Assembly: GCA_001600175.1 (NCBI GenBank)
Contig: BCJC01000001.1
Coordinates: 3,333,652 to 3,397,651, forward strand
DNA: 64,000 nucleotides
Reading direction: 5' to 3'
Source of the DNA: Erythrobasidium yunnanense
Taxonomy: Eukaryota; Basidiomycota; Cystobasidiomycetes; Erythrobasidiales; Erythrobasidiaceae
Shown piece after piece: positions 21,390 through 32,084 of this stretch. The stretch's first letter is position 1. Every line of letters starts with the position of its first letter. The position numbers were made by a program, and so were the translations under genes. The notes below the pieces were generated by a model. It searched no databases. It had not been told where the DNA came from and saw only the letters and a program-made list of their open reading frames with translations.

Positions 21390-21838
21390 TCAAGCCACTA
21401 TGCAATTGTCTTTCTTACAGTCTCCCGAGTCGGTCAAATAATACTTTTCGCTTCCGCATTGACAGGACAAACCATCGGAAGTGGCCGACCAAGTCTGCTT
21501 TGCGACTCAGCCAGGTTCGGAAAGACAGCAGTACGCTCACTTACGCTGCGGCATTGAACATTGTGACATTTGTTGTCATCACAGGATGCTGATGTGATGA
21601 TATAACTGTACGTTTTTCCCGTACCCTGCACGGTGATCGAGCCCTAAAGACCAAGGCCAACGCCATGTGAGCCCATACAGATGGGAATCCGACGTAGACG
21701 TACCCTGCAGTCACTGGCTTGCGAGCAGCTTTGCGCAACGGTGACAATGGGTCCTCCGCCTCGTTTCTCGAGTGCGGACTGAGCGACAGTTACGCCCGTC
21801 ATAGCAGCTGACGCTACGATGAGGTGAGAGGCGCGCAT
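21390..21838 (-). CDS. Small secreted cysteine-rich protein, copy 1
   Basis: Three-exon gene for a protein of about 90 residues. Exon 1 encodes a signal peptide (MRASHLIVASAAMTGVTVAQ), a possible Kex2 site (EKR before GGG) and the first two cysteines. Exon 2 encodes SCDDNKCHNVQCRS. Exon 3 encodes SATSDGLSCQCGSEKYY and GDCKKDNCIVA before the stop at 21390. The mature protein has nine cysteines in the same order as copy 2. It is probably a secreted, disulphide-bonded effector-like or cell-surface protein; this is inferred from architecture only. Introns lie at about 21610-21698 and 21493-21545. No known family recognised. Confidence 0.7.
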
Positions 21839-22448
21839 GGTGCTGTAGGGGAATTTCTCGAAATCCTGAGGTGCTTTGCGGTTCTATAGGCTGAGATACC
21901 TGATCTGTTCGGCTTTCACAGTACGCTTGTGAGTCAAGTCGAAAGGCAAGGTGGTTGATCAGACAGTTGACCTTGTGGTGAAAACTGCCTGAGGCAACAT
22001 TCCGCCGACCCATCAAAAGGTCTCGAAAGGCAGCCAACCGTATCGGCGGTAATGCTGTTGCACGGGGTGGTGCCGTCTGAACATTCTTGCTGGCAAGTCA
22101 TCCGAAGAAGCACGACTCCGTATTCCTCTTCCTCCTTGATCCGCTTTGCTGAAGATCATCAAACGCAACTTCCCCCAATCCTGAATTAAGACAGAATCGT
22201 CGGAACATCCTAACTCCTATACTAGACCTGCAAGGTGAAGCTTCCCTGCGGCTCAGGTTGACTGTCGTCTTTCGATAGCAGTTCAGGCATGAGCTTTCCA
22301 CTTCACAGGGGTAAGCGTCCAATGCCGACATGCGGAATATACAACAATTGAATGATCTTGTCAGCACAACAAACATTCTGTGTACCGTCACGCATCGCGG
22401 TCTTTCGATGACTCTGATCCGCAAGCTCGCGCGACCGTGCAGAGCACA
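21839..22448. other. Intergenic between secreted-protein copies
   Basis: About 610 bp. It contains the duplicated upstream block of copy 1 (21891-21929) and a CAAAAGGTCTC block near 22013 that recurs near 23099. No gene seen. Confidence 0.5.
21891..21929 (-). repeat. Duplicated upstream block, secreted pair (left)
   Basis: About 39 bp aligning with 22958-22995 (GAGA.ACCTG.TCTGTTC, TTCAC.G.GTAC.TTG). It lies 53 bp upstream of its ATG, and the partner lies 63 bp upstream of its own. Confidence 0.6.
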
Positions 22449-22895
22449 TCAAGCCACTATACAACTATTCTTCTGACAGTCGCCCTCGCGGGTCACGCTA
22501 TACTTGCTGCTTCCGCAATGACAAGATAAGCCATCAGAGGTTGCCGACCACGTCTGGTTCGCGAATCAGCTAGGTTCGGACCGGCAGCAGCATGATCACT
22601 CACGGCACGGCACTGGACGTTGTGACATTTAAGGTCATCGCAGCTCGCCGACGTTATGATATTGTTAAATGTGAGCATTGTAGCCATATCGGTATAGGGT
22701 TCCTGAAGACAAGAGGGACGGCGGCGTGAGCTTAGACAAATTTATACGATGTAGACATACCTTGCACTGTTCAGCGTCTGCGCAATTTTCGGGAACAGTG
22801 ACAATGGGTCCTTGGCCTCGGCTCTCGAGCGAGGGATGGGCGATGGTCACGCCCGCTATGGCAGCTGACGCTACGATGAGTTGAGAGGCGCGCAT
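22449..22895 (-). CDS. Small secreted cysteine-rich protein, copy 2
   Basis: Tandem paralogue of the 21390-21838 gene, with the same three-exon layout. Exon 1 has a signal peptide (MRASQLIVASAAIAGVTIAH) and PENCADAEQCK. Exon 2 has SCDDLKCHNVQCRA. Exon 3 has SATSDGLSCHCGSSKYS and GDCQKNSCIVA. Nine cysteines are conserved with copy 1. The dibasic EKR of copy 1 is ESR here, so Kex2 processing may be lost. The start at 22895 matches copy 1; an in-frame ATG 18 bp upstream also exists. Introns lie at about 22650-22761 and 22552-22602. Function unknown. Confidence 0.7.
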
Positions 22896-23347
22896 CTTGT
22901 TACACGGGCGCAACTTGTCGAAGGTTGATCTTGCTTTTTAGGACTACTGAGTCGCAGTTGAGACACCTGGTCTGTTCAGATTCACGGCGTACTTGAATCT
23001 GGGAAGAAGAGACAGGCAGACGCATGGGATTTTAATGTCCCTCCTGAGATAGTATCGAAAGGATCATTTCCCTCCTCGGCGAGCTTGCGGTCAGCTGTCA
23101 AAAGGTCTCATTTGGTTTCCAGCCGCACCCGGCGACATGGCTATTTGCCTACTGTCGCCAGCATATGAGCAGAGCCATTGTCAGACAGGCAGCCGGAGCA
23201 CAACCAACACACGCGAAAGAGCACCGAGTTGGGAAGGGCCTAAGCCGGATGACATTACAGGAGACACCGTAATCGAGAACACTGTGTTGATTTGGGGTTG
23301 CTGGAGCGCATGGACGTCTTTTCGTTGCGTGTAGGCTAGCGATCCCA
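22896..23347. other. Intergenic
   Basis: About 450 bp holding the promoter of secreted copy 2 (including 22958-22995) and the 3' end of the next gene. No additional gene seen. Confidence 0.5.
22958..22995 (-). repeat. Duplicated upstream block, secreted pair (right)
   Basis: Partner of 21891-21929. It shows that the promoter-proximal region was copied with the secreted-protein gene. Confidence 0.6.
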
Positions 23348-24195
23348 CTAAACCTTCCACGACTCCCTCCAAAGCGTTCTTCCTGGACTGAATACTGCAG
23401 AAATGGCGTCCGCTGTCTTTTTGGATATTATCTTGGAATTTTCCAATCGCTTTCGTGCTTGGCGACCTATAAAAGCCCCGATTCTGGAAGGAGGGACTAC
23501 GTAGCCAGCGTAACCACACATGCCGCCAAAGAATTCTGAGCCGCGTATGAGGCTTTGCCCAGACTGGCTTTCTGTCCGGTGACATCACCCGCTGCTATCA
23601 TAAACTCGAAAAGTAGTCCCACAGGTATGAAGAAGATGCCCAGTAAGCCGCCTGCCAGCACGCAGACATAGTCAGTTGCGACCATGGGAAGACTCAGGGC
23701 GATACCGCAAATAGCGCATGCATTAAGTACTCGGTCGCGACTGGTCCGAGACACAACCTTCTGCGTGGAGGGGTCGCCAGGCCTTTGCCTGGCTGCTGGA
23801 CTGTGATGACCTGCATGTGCTTTGGATTGGAAAGCGGTGTTGGGTGGTGGCCTGTCCAAGTACGAGGCTACATCGCTTGACGACGCTTGGCAAGCTCTAC
23901 CCACGTGCTCAGCGCAGGTAAGACATGCATGCAGGTGATCTCTACACGATAGACCATGCGAGCGGCTCTGTAGAGCGTCGTTTGAAGCGCCCCGGGATCG
24001 AGACCTGCCGGCTACGTGCGGTGAAGAGTACAGAGAAGAGCGGGAGGTTGTGACATGGTCTTCGGGCGCGGTTCGACTTGATTGCTGGGATAATGCTCCG
24101 TAGGTGCTGGCTCGTCGATCTGCTTGAGCCTGAAGAGATGCACTTTGGGTGACCCGGTCGGAGGCTTTTGACTCGGGACTTTGCTTGACGGACAT
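23348..24195 (-). pseudogene. Membrane-protein paralogue M1, copy A, frame interrupted
   Basis: Tandem paralogue of the 24804-25811 gene. Matching segments are MSVKQ/MSAEQ, a Ser-rich region, LSCRDHLHACLTCAEHV, and a hydrophobic segment ACAICGIALSLPMVATDYV followed by CVLAGGLLGIFFIPVG. Shortly after that segment (about 23530-23600) the frame no longer matches. Homology resumes in another frame with VPPSRIGAFIGRQARKRLEN and SKKTADAISAVF, ending at 23348. The shift needs an intron of 17 or 29 nt, shorter than any other intron here, so a real frameshift is favoured. Sequencing error is possible. If the shift is real, the protein would end at 23497 with an altered C-terminus. Confidence 0.55.
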
Positions 24196-24803
24196 GTTTG
24201 CTAGCGATGATGAGAGTTGTGAATACTTGGTTGGGCTGCAGCTGCTGTAGTGGAGACTTGCTTTGCGTTTTTGCTGTTGAATTGCCAACACAACAGTCGT
24301 GTGAGAGAGAGCAGAGAGGAGCTTGAAGCGGATCGAAAAGCTGCACGAAAGATCAAAGGCAGAAGTGACCCTTTCAGTCAGTGGTGTAACAACGTCGTCG
24401 AGATTGACCTTTGTGACAATGGTGCAGTTGAGAGGTTTACTGGGTCTGACGGTTGGTATGCAGAGACTCCGAAATGCCGTACCTTGGCCTTTGCTATGAT
24501 AGATGTTGATGCATGATCTTTTCTTCCGCCTTCTGGCTCGCACGGTCAGATCAGATAACTCGCGCGCCTGTTCGTGAAGGCACGCGATTCTTGCAATGGG
24601 TTGTAATATCACCGACCATTCTACTGGCCAGCACGTCGAGCAGCAGCATAGGCGAAACAGCATCTTCTGAGAGAAAGGCTTAAGCTAGATAACGGTATAG
24701 CAGATACTCTTGTTGAGGATACTGTGTTTTGACTTGTGACTGGAGCGCACAGATTCCTTTTCGTATAGCATGGTATAATGGAATAGGTCATAAGTGAATG
24801 TCC
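24196..24803. other. Intergenic between M1 copies
   Basis: About 610 bp carrying the promoter side of copy A, including the duplicated block at 24512-24578. No gene recognised. Confidence 0.5.
24512..24578 (-). repeat. Duplicated upstream block of M1 pair (left)
   Basis: Contains TTTTCTTCCGCCTT and TCAGATCAGATAACTCGCGC, recurring with small changes at 26157-26215. It lies about 320 bp upstream of copy A's ATG; the partner is about 350 bp upstream of copy B's. Confidence 0.6.
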
Positions 24804-25811
24804 TTAATCGCGAAGAAGCGCTATTCCCGGGAAGAGAAGCTTAGAAATAGTCTCTGCTGTTTTCTTGGATATTCTTTTGGAGTTCTGTAAGCGATGGGAC
24901 GCCCATTCACCGAGAAACCAGCCTGGCACTGAAGGAATGATGAATGGCAGAAACTTTCCTGTGGCACCGACTACAGCGGCACTGATTCGGATGGGCATCA
25001 TGGCACCTCTTGCAAGATTGCATCGTCCTTGAGGGTTGCACATCCCTCCCATATATTCAAGCATCATTCCGGCAGGCACGAAGATGAGACCTATGATGCC
25101 ACCTGCAAGTATGCATACGTAGTCGGTTGCTACCAAGGACAAGCCTAGAGCAACACCGCAGACAGCGCATGCATCCAACGCGCAGGACGCGCTTTTCTCG
25201 AGAGCAGATGATAAGGCTCGAGATTTCGTGGAACCAGTAGTTTTCTGTCGGTTACCTCGAGAGGCTCTCCTGAACGAAGCACAAGCCGGTGTGGATCCCT
25301 GGTTTGAAGTTGTCGATCCTGTGGCTCCTGGAGATTGCGAAGACGCATAAGCAGCTAGGTCCTGGGCGCACGGGATGCAGGTGTGCTCATGCTCGTTGCA
25401 CGATAAGCCCTCTTCTGATCGGTGTATATGACTTACTGAGTGTGTAGAGGGTCGTCTGGACGCGTGCGAAGAGTGACAGCTAGCGTTAGAGGTGTTCCTA
25501 CTTGGGCTGCTGCTAGCGACGGAAGGTGTAGAGTCGTCACTGAGCCTTCTTTGACTTCGATCAGACTTGCGAGGTAGTGAGGCTACGGTGGCCTGTACAT
25601 TTGCTCCCGTATTGAGCGGGCTGTACTGACTAGAGGATGAGCGGAAGGAGATAGACCTTGATCCGAGTTCTGGCCGCAGCGTATGCTGACTTGATCTGGA
25701 GAGTCGTCTGCAAGCATTGCCGTTGCCTTGATCACCGACTTGCGACTCGGGAGTGACGATTCTGTGGGCAGACCCTGCAGCATTGCGGCTGTGACTTTGT
25801 TCAGCGGACAT
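24804..25811 (-). CDS. Unrecognised membrane protein M1, copy B
   Basis: Intact single-exon copy, 335 residues. A long Ser/Arg-rich N-terminal half is followed by LSCNEHEHTCIPCAQDL, a Cys/His cluster that could bind metal. Then comes a hydrophobic region with two likely membrane segments (CAVCGVALGLSLVATDYV, AGGIIGLIFVPAGMMLEYM), a possible third (ISAAVVGATGKFLPFIIPSV), and a basic C-terminal tail (SKRISKKTAETISKLLF). The start at 25811 parallels MSVKQ in copy A. No known family recognised; an intracellular membrane or surface role is possible. Confidence 0.6.
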   Translation of the reverse strand: MSAEQSHSRNAAGSAHRIVTPESQVGDQGNGNACRRLSRSSQHTLRPELGSRSISFRSSSSQYSPLNTGANVQATVASLPRKSDRSQRRLSDDSTPSVASSSPSRNTSNASCHSSHASRRPSTHSVSHIHRSEEGLSCNEHEHTCIPCAQDLAAYASSQSPGATGSTTSNQGSTPACASFRRASRGNRQKTTGSTKSRALSSALEKSASCALDACAVCGVALGLSLVATDYVCILAGGIIGLIFVPAGMMLEYMGGMCNPQGRCNLARGAMMPIRISAAVVGATGKFLPFIIPSVPGWFLGEWASHRLQNSKRISKKTAETISKLLFPGIALLRD

Positions 25812-26304
25812 ATCACCCTTCAATTACTGACAATATGCAGTCTGATGTATGTAATGAAGCGGTTGTCGTTGTAGCTTGCCTCACGCTTCTAGGGCTAGGT
25901 ACCAATTCGAGGTTGGTGAGAGAAAGAGAGCAGAGACGTGTGTCATGCGGCTTAAGGAGTCGCATCGAAAGCTAAGTAGTGCAGAGGACTCCCTTTTCAC
26001 TAGTAGTACGACAAAGGTTCAGTAGAATACCCTTGTGACCATGGTACCATGATCTGTTTTGAAAGGTCTTCAGTGGTCTTGACGTCTTCGTAGGTACAAA
26101 TTTGCTTGGTTCCCATAAGCTGCCGTCTTTCCGGGAGTCTTGACGAGCTGTAACACATGGAACCTTTTCTTCCGCCTTTTGACCCGTATTTTATCAGATC
26201 AGATAAGTCGCGCGCCTGATCGCAATTATACTGGAGAGTCAAATCAGTCAAATCATCAGCAGTAAACTTACATACAAAGTACAGCGAGCGTAGCTGGTAA
26301 CGCC
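25812..26304. promoter_or_regulatory. Divergent promoter region, M1 copy B and Zn2Cys6 gene
   Basis: About 490 bp between divergent start codons. It holds the duplicated block at 26157-26215 and a 12-bp palindrome, CATGGTACCATG, near 26039-26050. No gene seen. Confidence 0.4.
26157..26215 (-). repeat. Duplicated upstream block of M1 pair (right)
   Basis: Partner of 24512-24578, including TCAGATCAGATAAGTCGCGC. It also lies 90-148 bp upstream of the divergent regulator gene and could serve both. Confidence 0.6.
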
Positions 26305-29300
26305 ATGCAGAGCTGGCAGCCTGCGGGCCTGCGTCCAATCCAGCCTTTTCCTTCAAGTATCTTCTTCGAGCAGCCAGCAGGTCTTGCTGGGACGATGATG
26401 AACGCGCCGCTATCGATGAGCAGTCTTGCGCAACATCAGCAGCAAATGTATGACCAGAATAACGCCCTCCAATCTGGCCCACCATCGTCGACAGCCAACG
26501 CAGACGAAGAAAGTCCGGATCCCAGCGGGCATCCGAGTCAGGCGGGCGTCGCAGGCAGTTCCAGAGGCAGCAGAAGCGCTGGAATAGCTGGCAAAAAGGG
26601 CACAAAACGCCCAAGACCTACGCTGTCATGTACCGAATGCGTTAGGCGCAAGAGCAAGTGCGACAGAACGGCAAGCCAGACCCGACCTCGCCAAAGATTG
26701 GGGCTGCCAACTGACGCTTCAGCTGATGTATTCCAGATACCTTGCGCGACGTGTATCAAGAGAGGAACGCCCGAAAAGTGCAGAGTTGACGACGAAGAGC
26801 AGAGACCGACGTGGGTGCTGTCAATCCTGGGGCCGTCAGCTTTGTTTGGGCAATCTGACAGCCTGCGCATTTTGCAGGCAACCCTTCGCACAAGCAAGGG
26901 AACTCGACTTGCTCAAGGAAAAGGTAGACAAGCTCGAGCAGCTGCTCTACCTCGTGGCCCCGGAACAGGCAAGAAGCATCCTTGGAGAGTCGTCAGACTA
27001 CAGCGCAGTCGCGTCCACTTCTCAACTACCTACTATTTCACCTAGAGCACCTAAGAAGCCGCGAATTACGACTGGAAACAGCTCAGCGACCGACAACAAG
27101 GATGTCGAGTCGGACAACGAAGGAGACGATAACGAGGATGGGCAAGAAGCAGAACATGCTGCATTCGCACTAGAAAGCATAGCCGTAGCTGGTCGCGGTC
27201 CAATGGTGGGTGCTTCACTACCGCAAATTAGCTCCTGAGCTGATCATCTGTTTCAACAGGCCCTCGACATAGAAGGCGTCGATTCTGCTTTACCGCTCAC
27301 CAGTCAGGCTCGCATACGAGAGTCCCAGCTGCGCCAGCAAGAGATCGACTTTCTTCTATCTATGCTACCCGACGCCAATCTCTCCCGTTCGCTTATCGAC
27401 GCCTTCTTCTCCAAAGTCGCCTGGCACAACAACATCGTTCATCAACCTACCTTCGAGATGCAGTACGCATCACTTCGCCAGCTCGTCGAGCAGCGAAAAG
27501 GGGCAGAACTCGATCCCGCTTGGCTAAGTTTGTATTTCATGGTGATAGCGAGCGGTCTCTTCTTCTCTCCTAGCAGAAGCGATATAACGCCTGCTCATCA
27601 AGCGGAATACACGAATACATGGGTTCTAGGTGCTCAAAGAGCATTGACATTGGCGGATTGGTCGGGAAAGCCTCAAATGACTTGCATACAGACGGTGGTG
27701 CTCCTGCCTGTCGTGCTCATGCATGCGGGAGGAATTAAGAGACTCGCTTCGTGGATCGCGGCGGCTGTGAGGATGGCTCAGCTGCTCGACCTGCACAAGC
27801 TGGACGACAAAGCAAGACCTCCGAAATCGAGTCCGATAAACAGCTATGGACCAGTTGAGAAGGAGATAGGAAAGAGCGGGTTGCTCTGTGTGAAAATTCA
27901 GGGAGATTGTCCACTGACTCCTGCTTGTTAGGACTCTATTTCTCCCTAACTCATGGCGAGGTCAACTTCGCTTCCCGCTGGCTGGGCCTAGGACACTCGT
28001 CTGGCTCGAACCGTAAGTCAGTGTGCTAAAGACCGCTGTGGGGTCCTGACCGTCAATCTCTCCTTACAGACCCTATTCCCAACATACTAAACATCGATGA
28101 CGCGGATCTTCTCGCCAACCCGCCTATTGCGAAGCCCATTGAGCAAGCTACGGTCTCGTCCTTCCAAGTCATCCGAGCCAGGGTAAGCGAATCGCATCTT
28201 CTGCACATGCACGCGGAAGTCACTCACTGAGACGTTCTTCCAGATCATGACTGCCGACTTATCTGCTCGTCTGACCGGAAGCGATGCCCGAGTCCACAAA
28301 TACGAGACTGTACTAGCATTCGATCAACGCACTCGCGAGATCCTCAAGCAGCTTCCAGCCTATTTCAAATACGATCGATCAGACGATCCAGACATTCGAG
28401 CTCTTATTGCTCAAAGACCCTATATCGCCTATCAGCGGTGCACTATCCTATTCGGCCTAAACAATCGACTCCTTCGAGCCCATCGACCGTTCATGACGAA
28501 GGGTTATTTCGATTCGAAATATGCGTATTCAACGGATAGTTGTATTAGAGCTGCAAAAGTCATAATTGCAGCTCAGAAGGCTCTTAGAGATATCTTCGAT
28601 GGAGCAGATAGGGTGCGTTACAGACTGACTTCCAATTCAATGACGTCCACTAACCCGCATGATCCAGATGTACAACTGCTTGCTGTACTGCTTCAGTAGT
28701 GCGGTCGTGCTGGTACGTGATTTCAAGCCCCTAACCATTTCATCGGCTAACATAGACTGCTAGCTTGTGGACAATTTCCACCGACTATCCTCTCCTACGC
28801 TTATGAGCGACACGAACGAGCTCGATGCGCAGCGTCACGAGGCTTTAGACGTCCTCCTTATGCTGCGCCGCGAATCAGCGACCAGCACTATCGCACAAGC
28901 CGGCGCTAAAGTCCTTGAAGGAATCATTAGCGAAGAAGGGCAGAGGCGAACGCAAAGAGGCCTTCCTCCCGCTCAGGAGACATTCACTAGGAACAATACA
29001 CCTGAAGACGAAGCTCCTACACTACGCGAAGTAGTTGAGCGTATCGCAAGCGTTTCTAAGTGGCCGCAAGATCGCCAGGACACAGCATCAAACAAGACCG
29101 ACTCCCCTGCTGCAACTCTGCCAGCTCCTGCCTTGTTGATTCCCAGCGCCCACTCGCATGCTTCGCCTGCTACGATGCCCCCTGCGGATGCTCGACCCCT
29201 AGCAATCTCGCCTACAGCCACTTCTTTCAGCTTCGCTTTCAAGAATCAGCCTTCGACTTCCGCTCCTACTCCAATGGGTCTTGCAGACTCCAATCCATCT

Positions 29301-29543
29301 GGCCTATCATTCTCCTCCTTCATTCAAGGCGAACCTGCCAATGGGATGGACAGCCTTATGTCCGGCAATGATTCGGAAGACTTGCTCAGAAGTCTAGGCT
29401 TCTTTGAAGTGGGCAGCGGCGTAATGCCGTCTATGGGTACGGCCATGTCTTCACCTGGGGACGGTGATATCTTCGGTATGTTTGGCGGGAACAGCAACAT
29501 GTCGCAAGATCTTGGCTGGCTAGAAGGTCTTGGAGAGTGGTAG
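26305..29543 (+). CDS. Zn2Cys6 fungal-type transcription factor
   Basis: Nuclear DNA-binding regulator with an N-terminal binuclear zinc cluster, a short coiled coil and a fungal-specific transcription factor domain. The cluster begins CTECVRRKSKCDRT. Removing a 66-nt GC-AG intron (26671-26736) gives CDRTIPCATCIKRGTPEKC, hence the canonical C-x2-C-x6-C-x5-C-x2-C-x8-C. Intron 2 is 26811-26877. A dimerisation segment (ARELDLLKEKVDKLEQLL) follows. The middle region carries FFSKVAWHNNIVHQPTF and IAAAVRMAQLLDLHK, typical of the PF04082-type domain. Several more introns interrupt the domain (about 27208-27260, 27880-27932, 28010-28070, 28180-28243, 28610-28668, 28711-28763). The Ser/Pro-rich C-terminus may activate transcription. 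Target genes are unknown. Confidence 0.88.
26671..26736 (+). other. Inferred GC-AG intron in the zinc cluster
   Basis: Donor GCAAG after ACG, CTGAC and CTGAT branch-like motifs, acceptor TTCCAG. It is 66 nt long, a multiple of three without an in-frame stop. Unspliced, the third and fourth cysteines would be 27 residues apart; spliced, they are 5 apart, as in normal clusters. Confidence 0.7.
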
Positions 29544-29826
29544 TGGCAGGGAAACGTTGACTTGTTGTTGCTGGCGATGCTACAATGCGGTGGTTTTGTT
29601 TATGCTGTAGCCCAAAGTCCGATGGTGATATTGCAACAACACATCATTCTTGCTAAGACTGGGTGACTAAGAAATGAGAATGTAGGTGCGTGTATATGCC
29701 TTGTTACGACGACAGATGTTAGAAACAGTTATGTACAATTCGACGCCGATATTGTGCATATCATGCGAAAGTAAAGCAGGCTTCGAGGGAAAGGACCCCC
29801 TTGGTAGTGGGTGACTGCTTTGCGAG
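29544..29826. other. Convergent 3' region
   Basis: Between the stops of the regulator and the SRF1-like gene. No feature seen beyond presumed 3' UTRs. Confidence 0.5.
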
Positions 29827-31939
29827 CTAGTTGAATCTGCTTATCTTAGCGAAGATTCGGAAAAGGGAGACGATCAAGACCAGAACATAGAGGCTAGCCA
29901 ACGTAATCAGCCAAGATCATCGCTCATATGCCCTCAGCGCTGCGCTTACATCATCCCAACAAAGACCAATGCAATGAGTGCTGTTTGATTGTCGCAGAGC
30001 CTGTCCGCTATACTGCCTTCCGCTCCCGATGAGCCGATGGGAACCTCTTTGAATTGCGCATTTGGCGTGAAGCTGGTACAGCCAGCCACTGATGTGAAGA
30101 GATCATCGAATGCCAAGGATAGTAAAGCAGACCACAGACATCTACGGCAGGCATGAACCTCAGCTTCGTATCAGCTTTCGCGGGCAAGCTTGAGCTTACA
30201 TGAAGATCAGCTCGGTAAAAGTATAGAACATCTTGCCTCGGACTCTCCAGACTCCGATTGGCGGTCCAAAGTATTCCGCGTATATGTTGAAGAAGATATG
30301 GACAAGGGAGAGAGGCATAACTATAATGGCATACAGGGTGGAGCTGCCCATAATGCCGTCAATTCTGCTACGGTGAGCCGTACGATGGATGTTCTGGTGA
30401 TCAGGTTGTTCAGCAATCATGACCAACGACAAGATCGCTGGGCAAACTTACCACCGCGATACCCAAAATAGCTGCCGTGAAAGCGATGTTGAACAATCTG
30501 AGGATTAAAGGTGCGAAAGCCGAGCGAACCAGCCACGACTTCCATGCCGTAAAGCGCGTGCGCTTCTTCTGTTTGTTCTGCTGATTTTGCCCTGGCCCAG
30601 CCTGTCCCGAATCGTTATTGAACCGTGCGTGAGAGCCGCCGAGTCCTTCAAAGCCTAGATCAGACTGGACACGGTGGATTTGAGTCACGGGTCTAGTATT
30701 TCGGCGTCCGCCATCAGGGCGCCAAGGAGTGTTCCAGCCAGGAGTCCCAGATTGATTCGCACTCAGTCCTCCATCTATACGTGCGGTCATAGTATGCCTG
30801 TTGAATGAGCTGCTACGGGAAGGTCTCTGCTCTGGAGTTTCAGGGATGTTTCCATCTCCTCCTGATGGGTGGTTGTGCTCTTTCCGTTTAGATGATCGAC
30901 GAGATGATCCATGATGTGGCCTGGTAGATAGATATCTTCCGATATCTGCTTCTTCGTCTGTCTGCGCCGGGTACTCTCCCTTCCTCCCGCTTGGCTTGGC
31001 ACCTCTCACATACTGAGGCGCTTTCTTTGGGTTGGTCTGTGACCGGTTGGGCTTCTTTCTTCTTCGACTATGCTGCCTCACGCCGTCTGCGCCTTCTTCC
31101 TCCGAGTCGGTGTAATAGGACGAATTCTCACTGTCTGCAGATGAGCTGTCCAGCGCGCTCTCGCCCATCTTCCGCCTCTTCTCTTCTTCTTCCTGCTCCG
31201 TCGCTCGCTGTGCCATATAGTCATCGTAGCGCTTTCTATATCTCGTTGGAATAGTAAAGGCGAGCCAACGCGAAGCATCGTTGGAAGGCATACGGTCTGG
31301 GTTGGGTGGCCTCGAGGGCGAGCCATTTTGATCTTGACCTAGGTGTAGATCATTCTCCTGAGGTGTCGCTTGCTGATCTGACGTTTCTGTAATTCGCACG
31401 TCTGGAGATTGAGCCTGATTGCTATCAGAGGCCTGCTCAGACTGGCTCTTCGCGTGCAGAGTAGGCTGAATGCCTAGATGTCTGGAGCCTTGAGCATTCC
31501 CAGCTCCAGTCACAGTCCCAGCGGTGTTGCTCCGAGGCCGCCGTTCAAAGTCAAGTTCGTCACGGGCGGCGTAGGCTGGCCATCAATGTATCAGCAGTTG
31601 AAGCATATAGCGATAAACGTAACACTTACGCGGTCGCACTACCACGACGCGGCTCACTCGGTTGCCTACACTGACCCGGTTTCGCCGACTATTTGCGCTG
31701 GTCGCGGTACTTGCGTCCTGTCCATGATGGCCGTGATTGCTGTTTGTATGTCTACTCGACGTTGTATTCACAGTTTTCGTAGGACTTTTGCTTCTCCCTT
31801 TCGTTATGGCCTTTTCGCGTTCATCAGCTTTAGGTAGTTGCTCCTTTTCGCCAAGTCCGCCAGATTTCTCGTTGTCGTTCGCGGGCTCAGCTTTAGCCGT
31901 CGTCGGCGTCTCCTTTTCGTTGACGTTCTCGTCAGACAT
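29827..31939 (-). CDS. SRF1-like multi-spanning membrane protein
   Basis: Five exons are inferred. The protein starts MSDENVNEKETPTT and has a long charged, Ser/Arg-rich cytosolic N-terminus with YAARDELDFERRPRS at the first junction. A membrane domain of about four segments follows: RLFNIAFTAAILGIAVV, MGSSTLYAIIVMPLSLVHIF, ICLWSALLSLAFDDLF, and ALIALVFVGMII continuing into LYVLVLIVSLFRIFAKI. The NIYAEYFGPPIGVWRVRGKM block resembles the fungal family named after yeast Srf1, a regulator of phospholipase D Spo14. Assignment is by remembered family pattern and is moderate. Introns lie at about 31577-31629, 30397-30452, 30143-30200 and 29891-29949. A start at 32008 is possible, but 31939 gives a more natural N-terminus. 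Confidence 0.6.
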
Positions 31940-32084
31940 CTGCGAGTATAGTCGAGGAGCAGAGCCAAAGTCAAGAGATAGCAGAAGGCCAAGAAACTGA
32001 TCTGTCATGAGCTGTCATACAAGTGATCGCGGAATTGGGAGTACATTTGGGAGTACAAATTACAGACAACGGTTGAGACTGCTT

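Noticed and set aside
26000-26614. Minus-strand 204-codon frame
   Set aside because: It is antisense to the 5' part of the Zn2Cys6 gene and includes the duplicated promoter block; no protein-like features.
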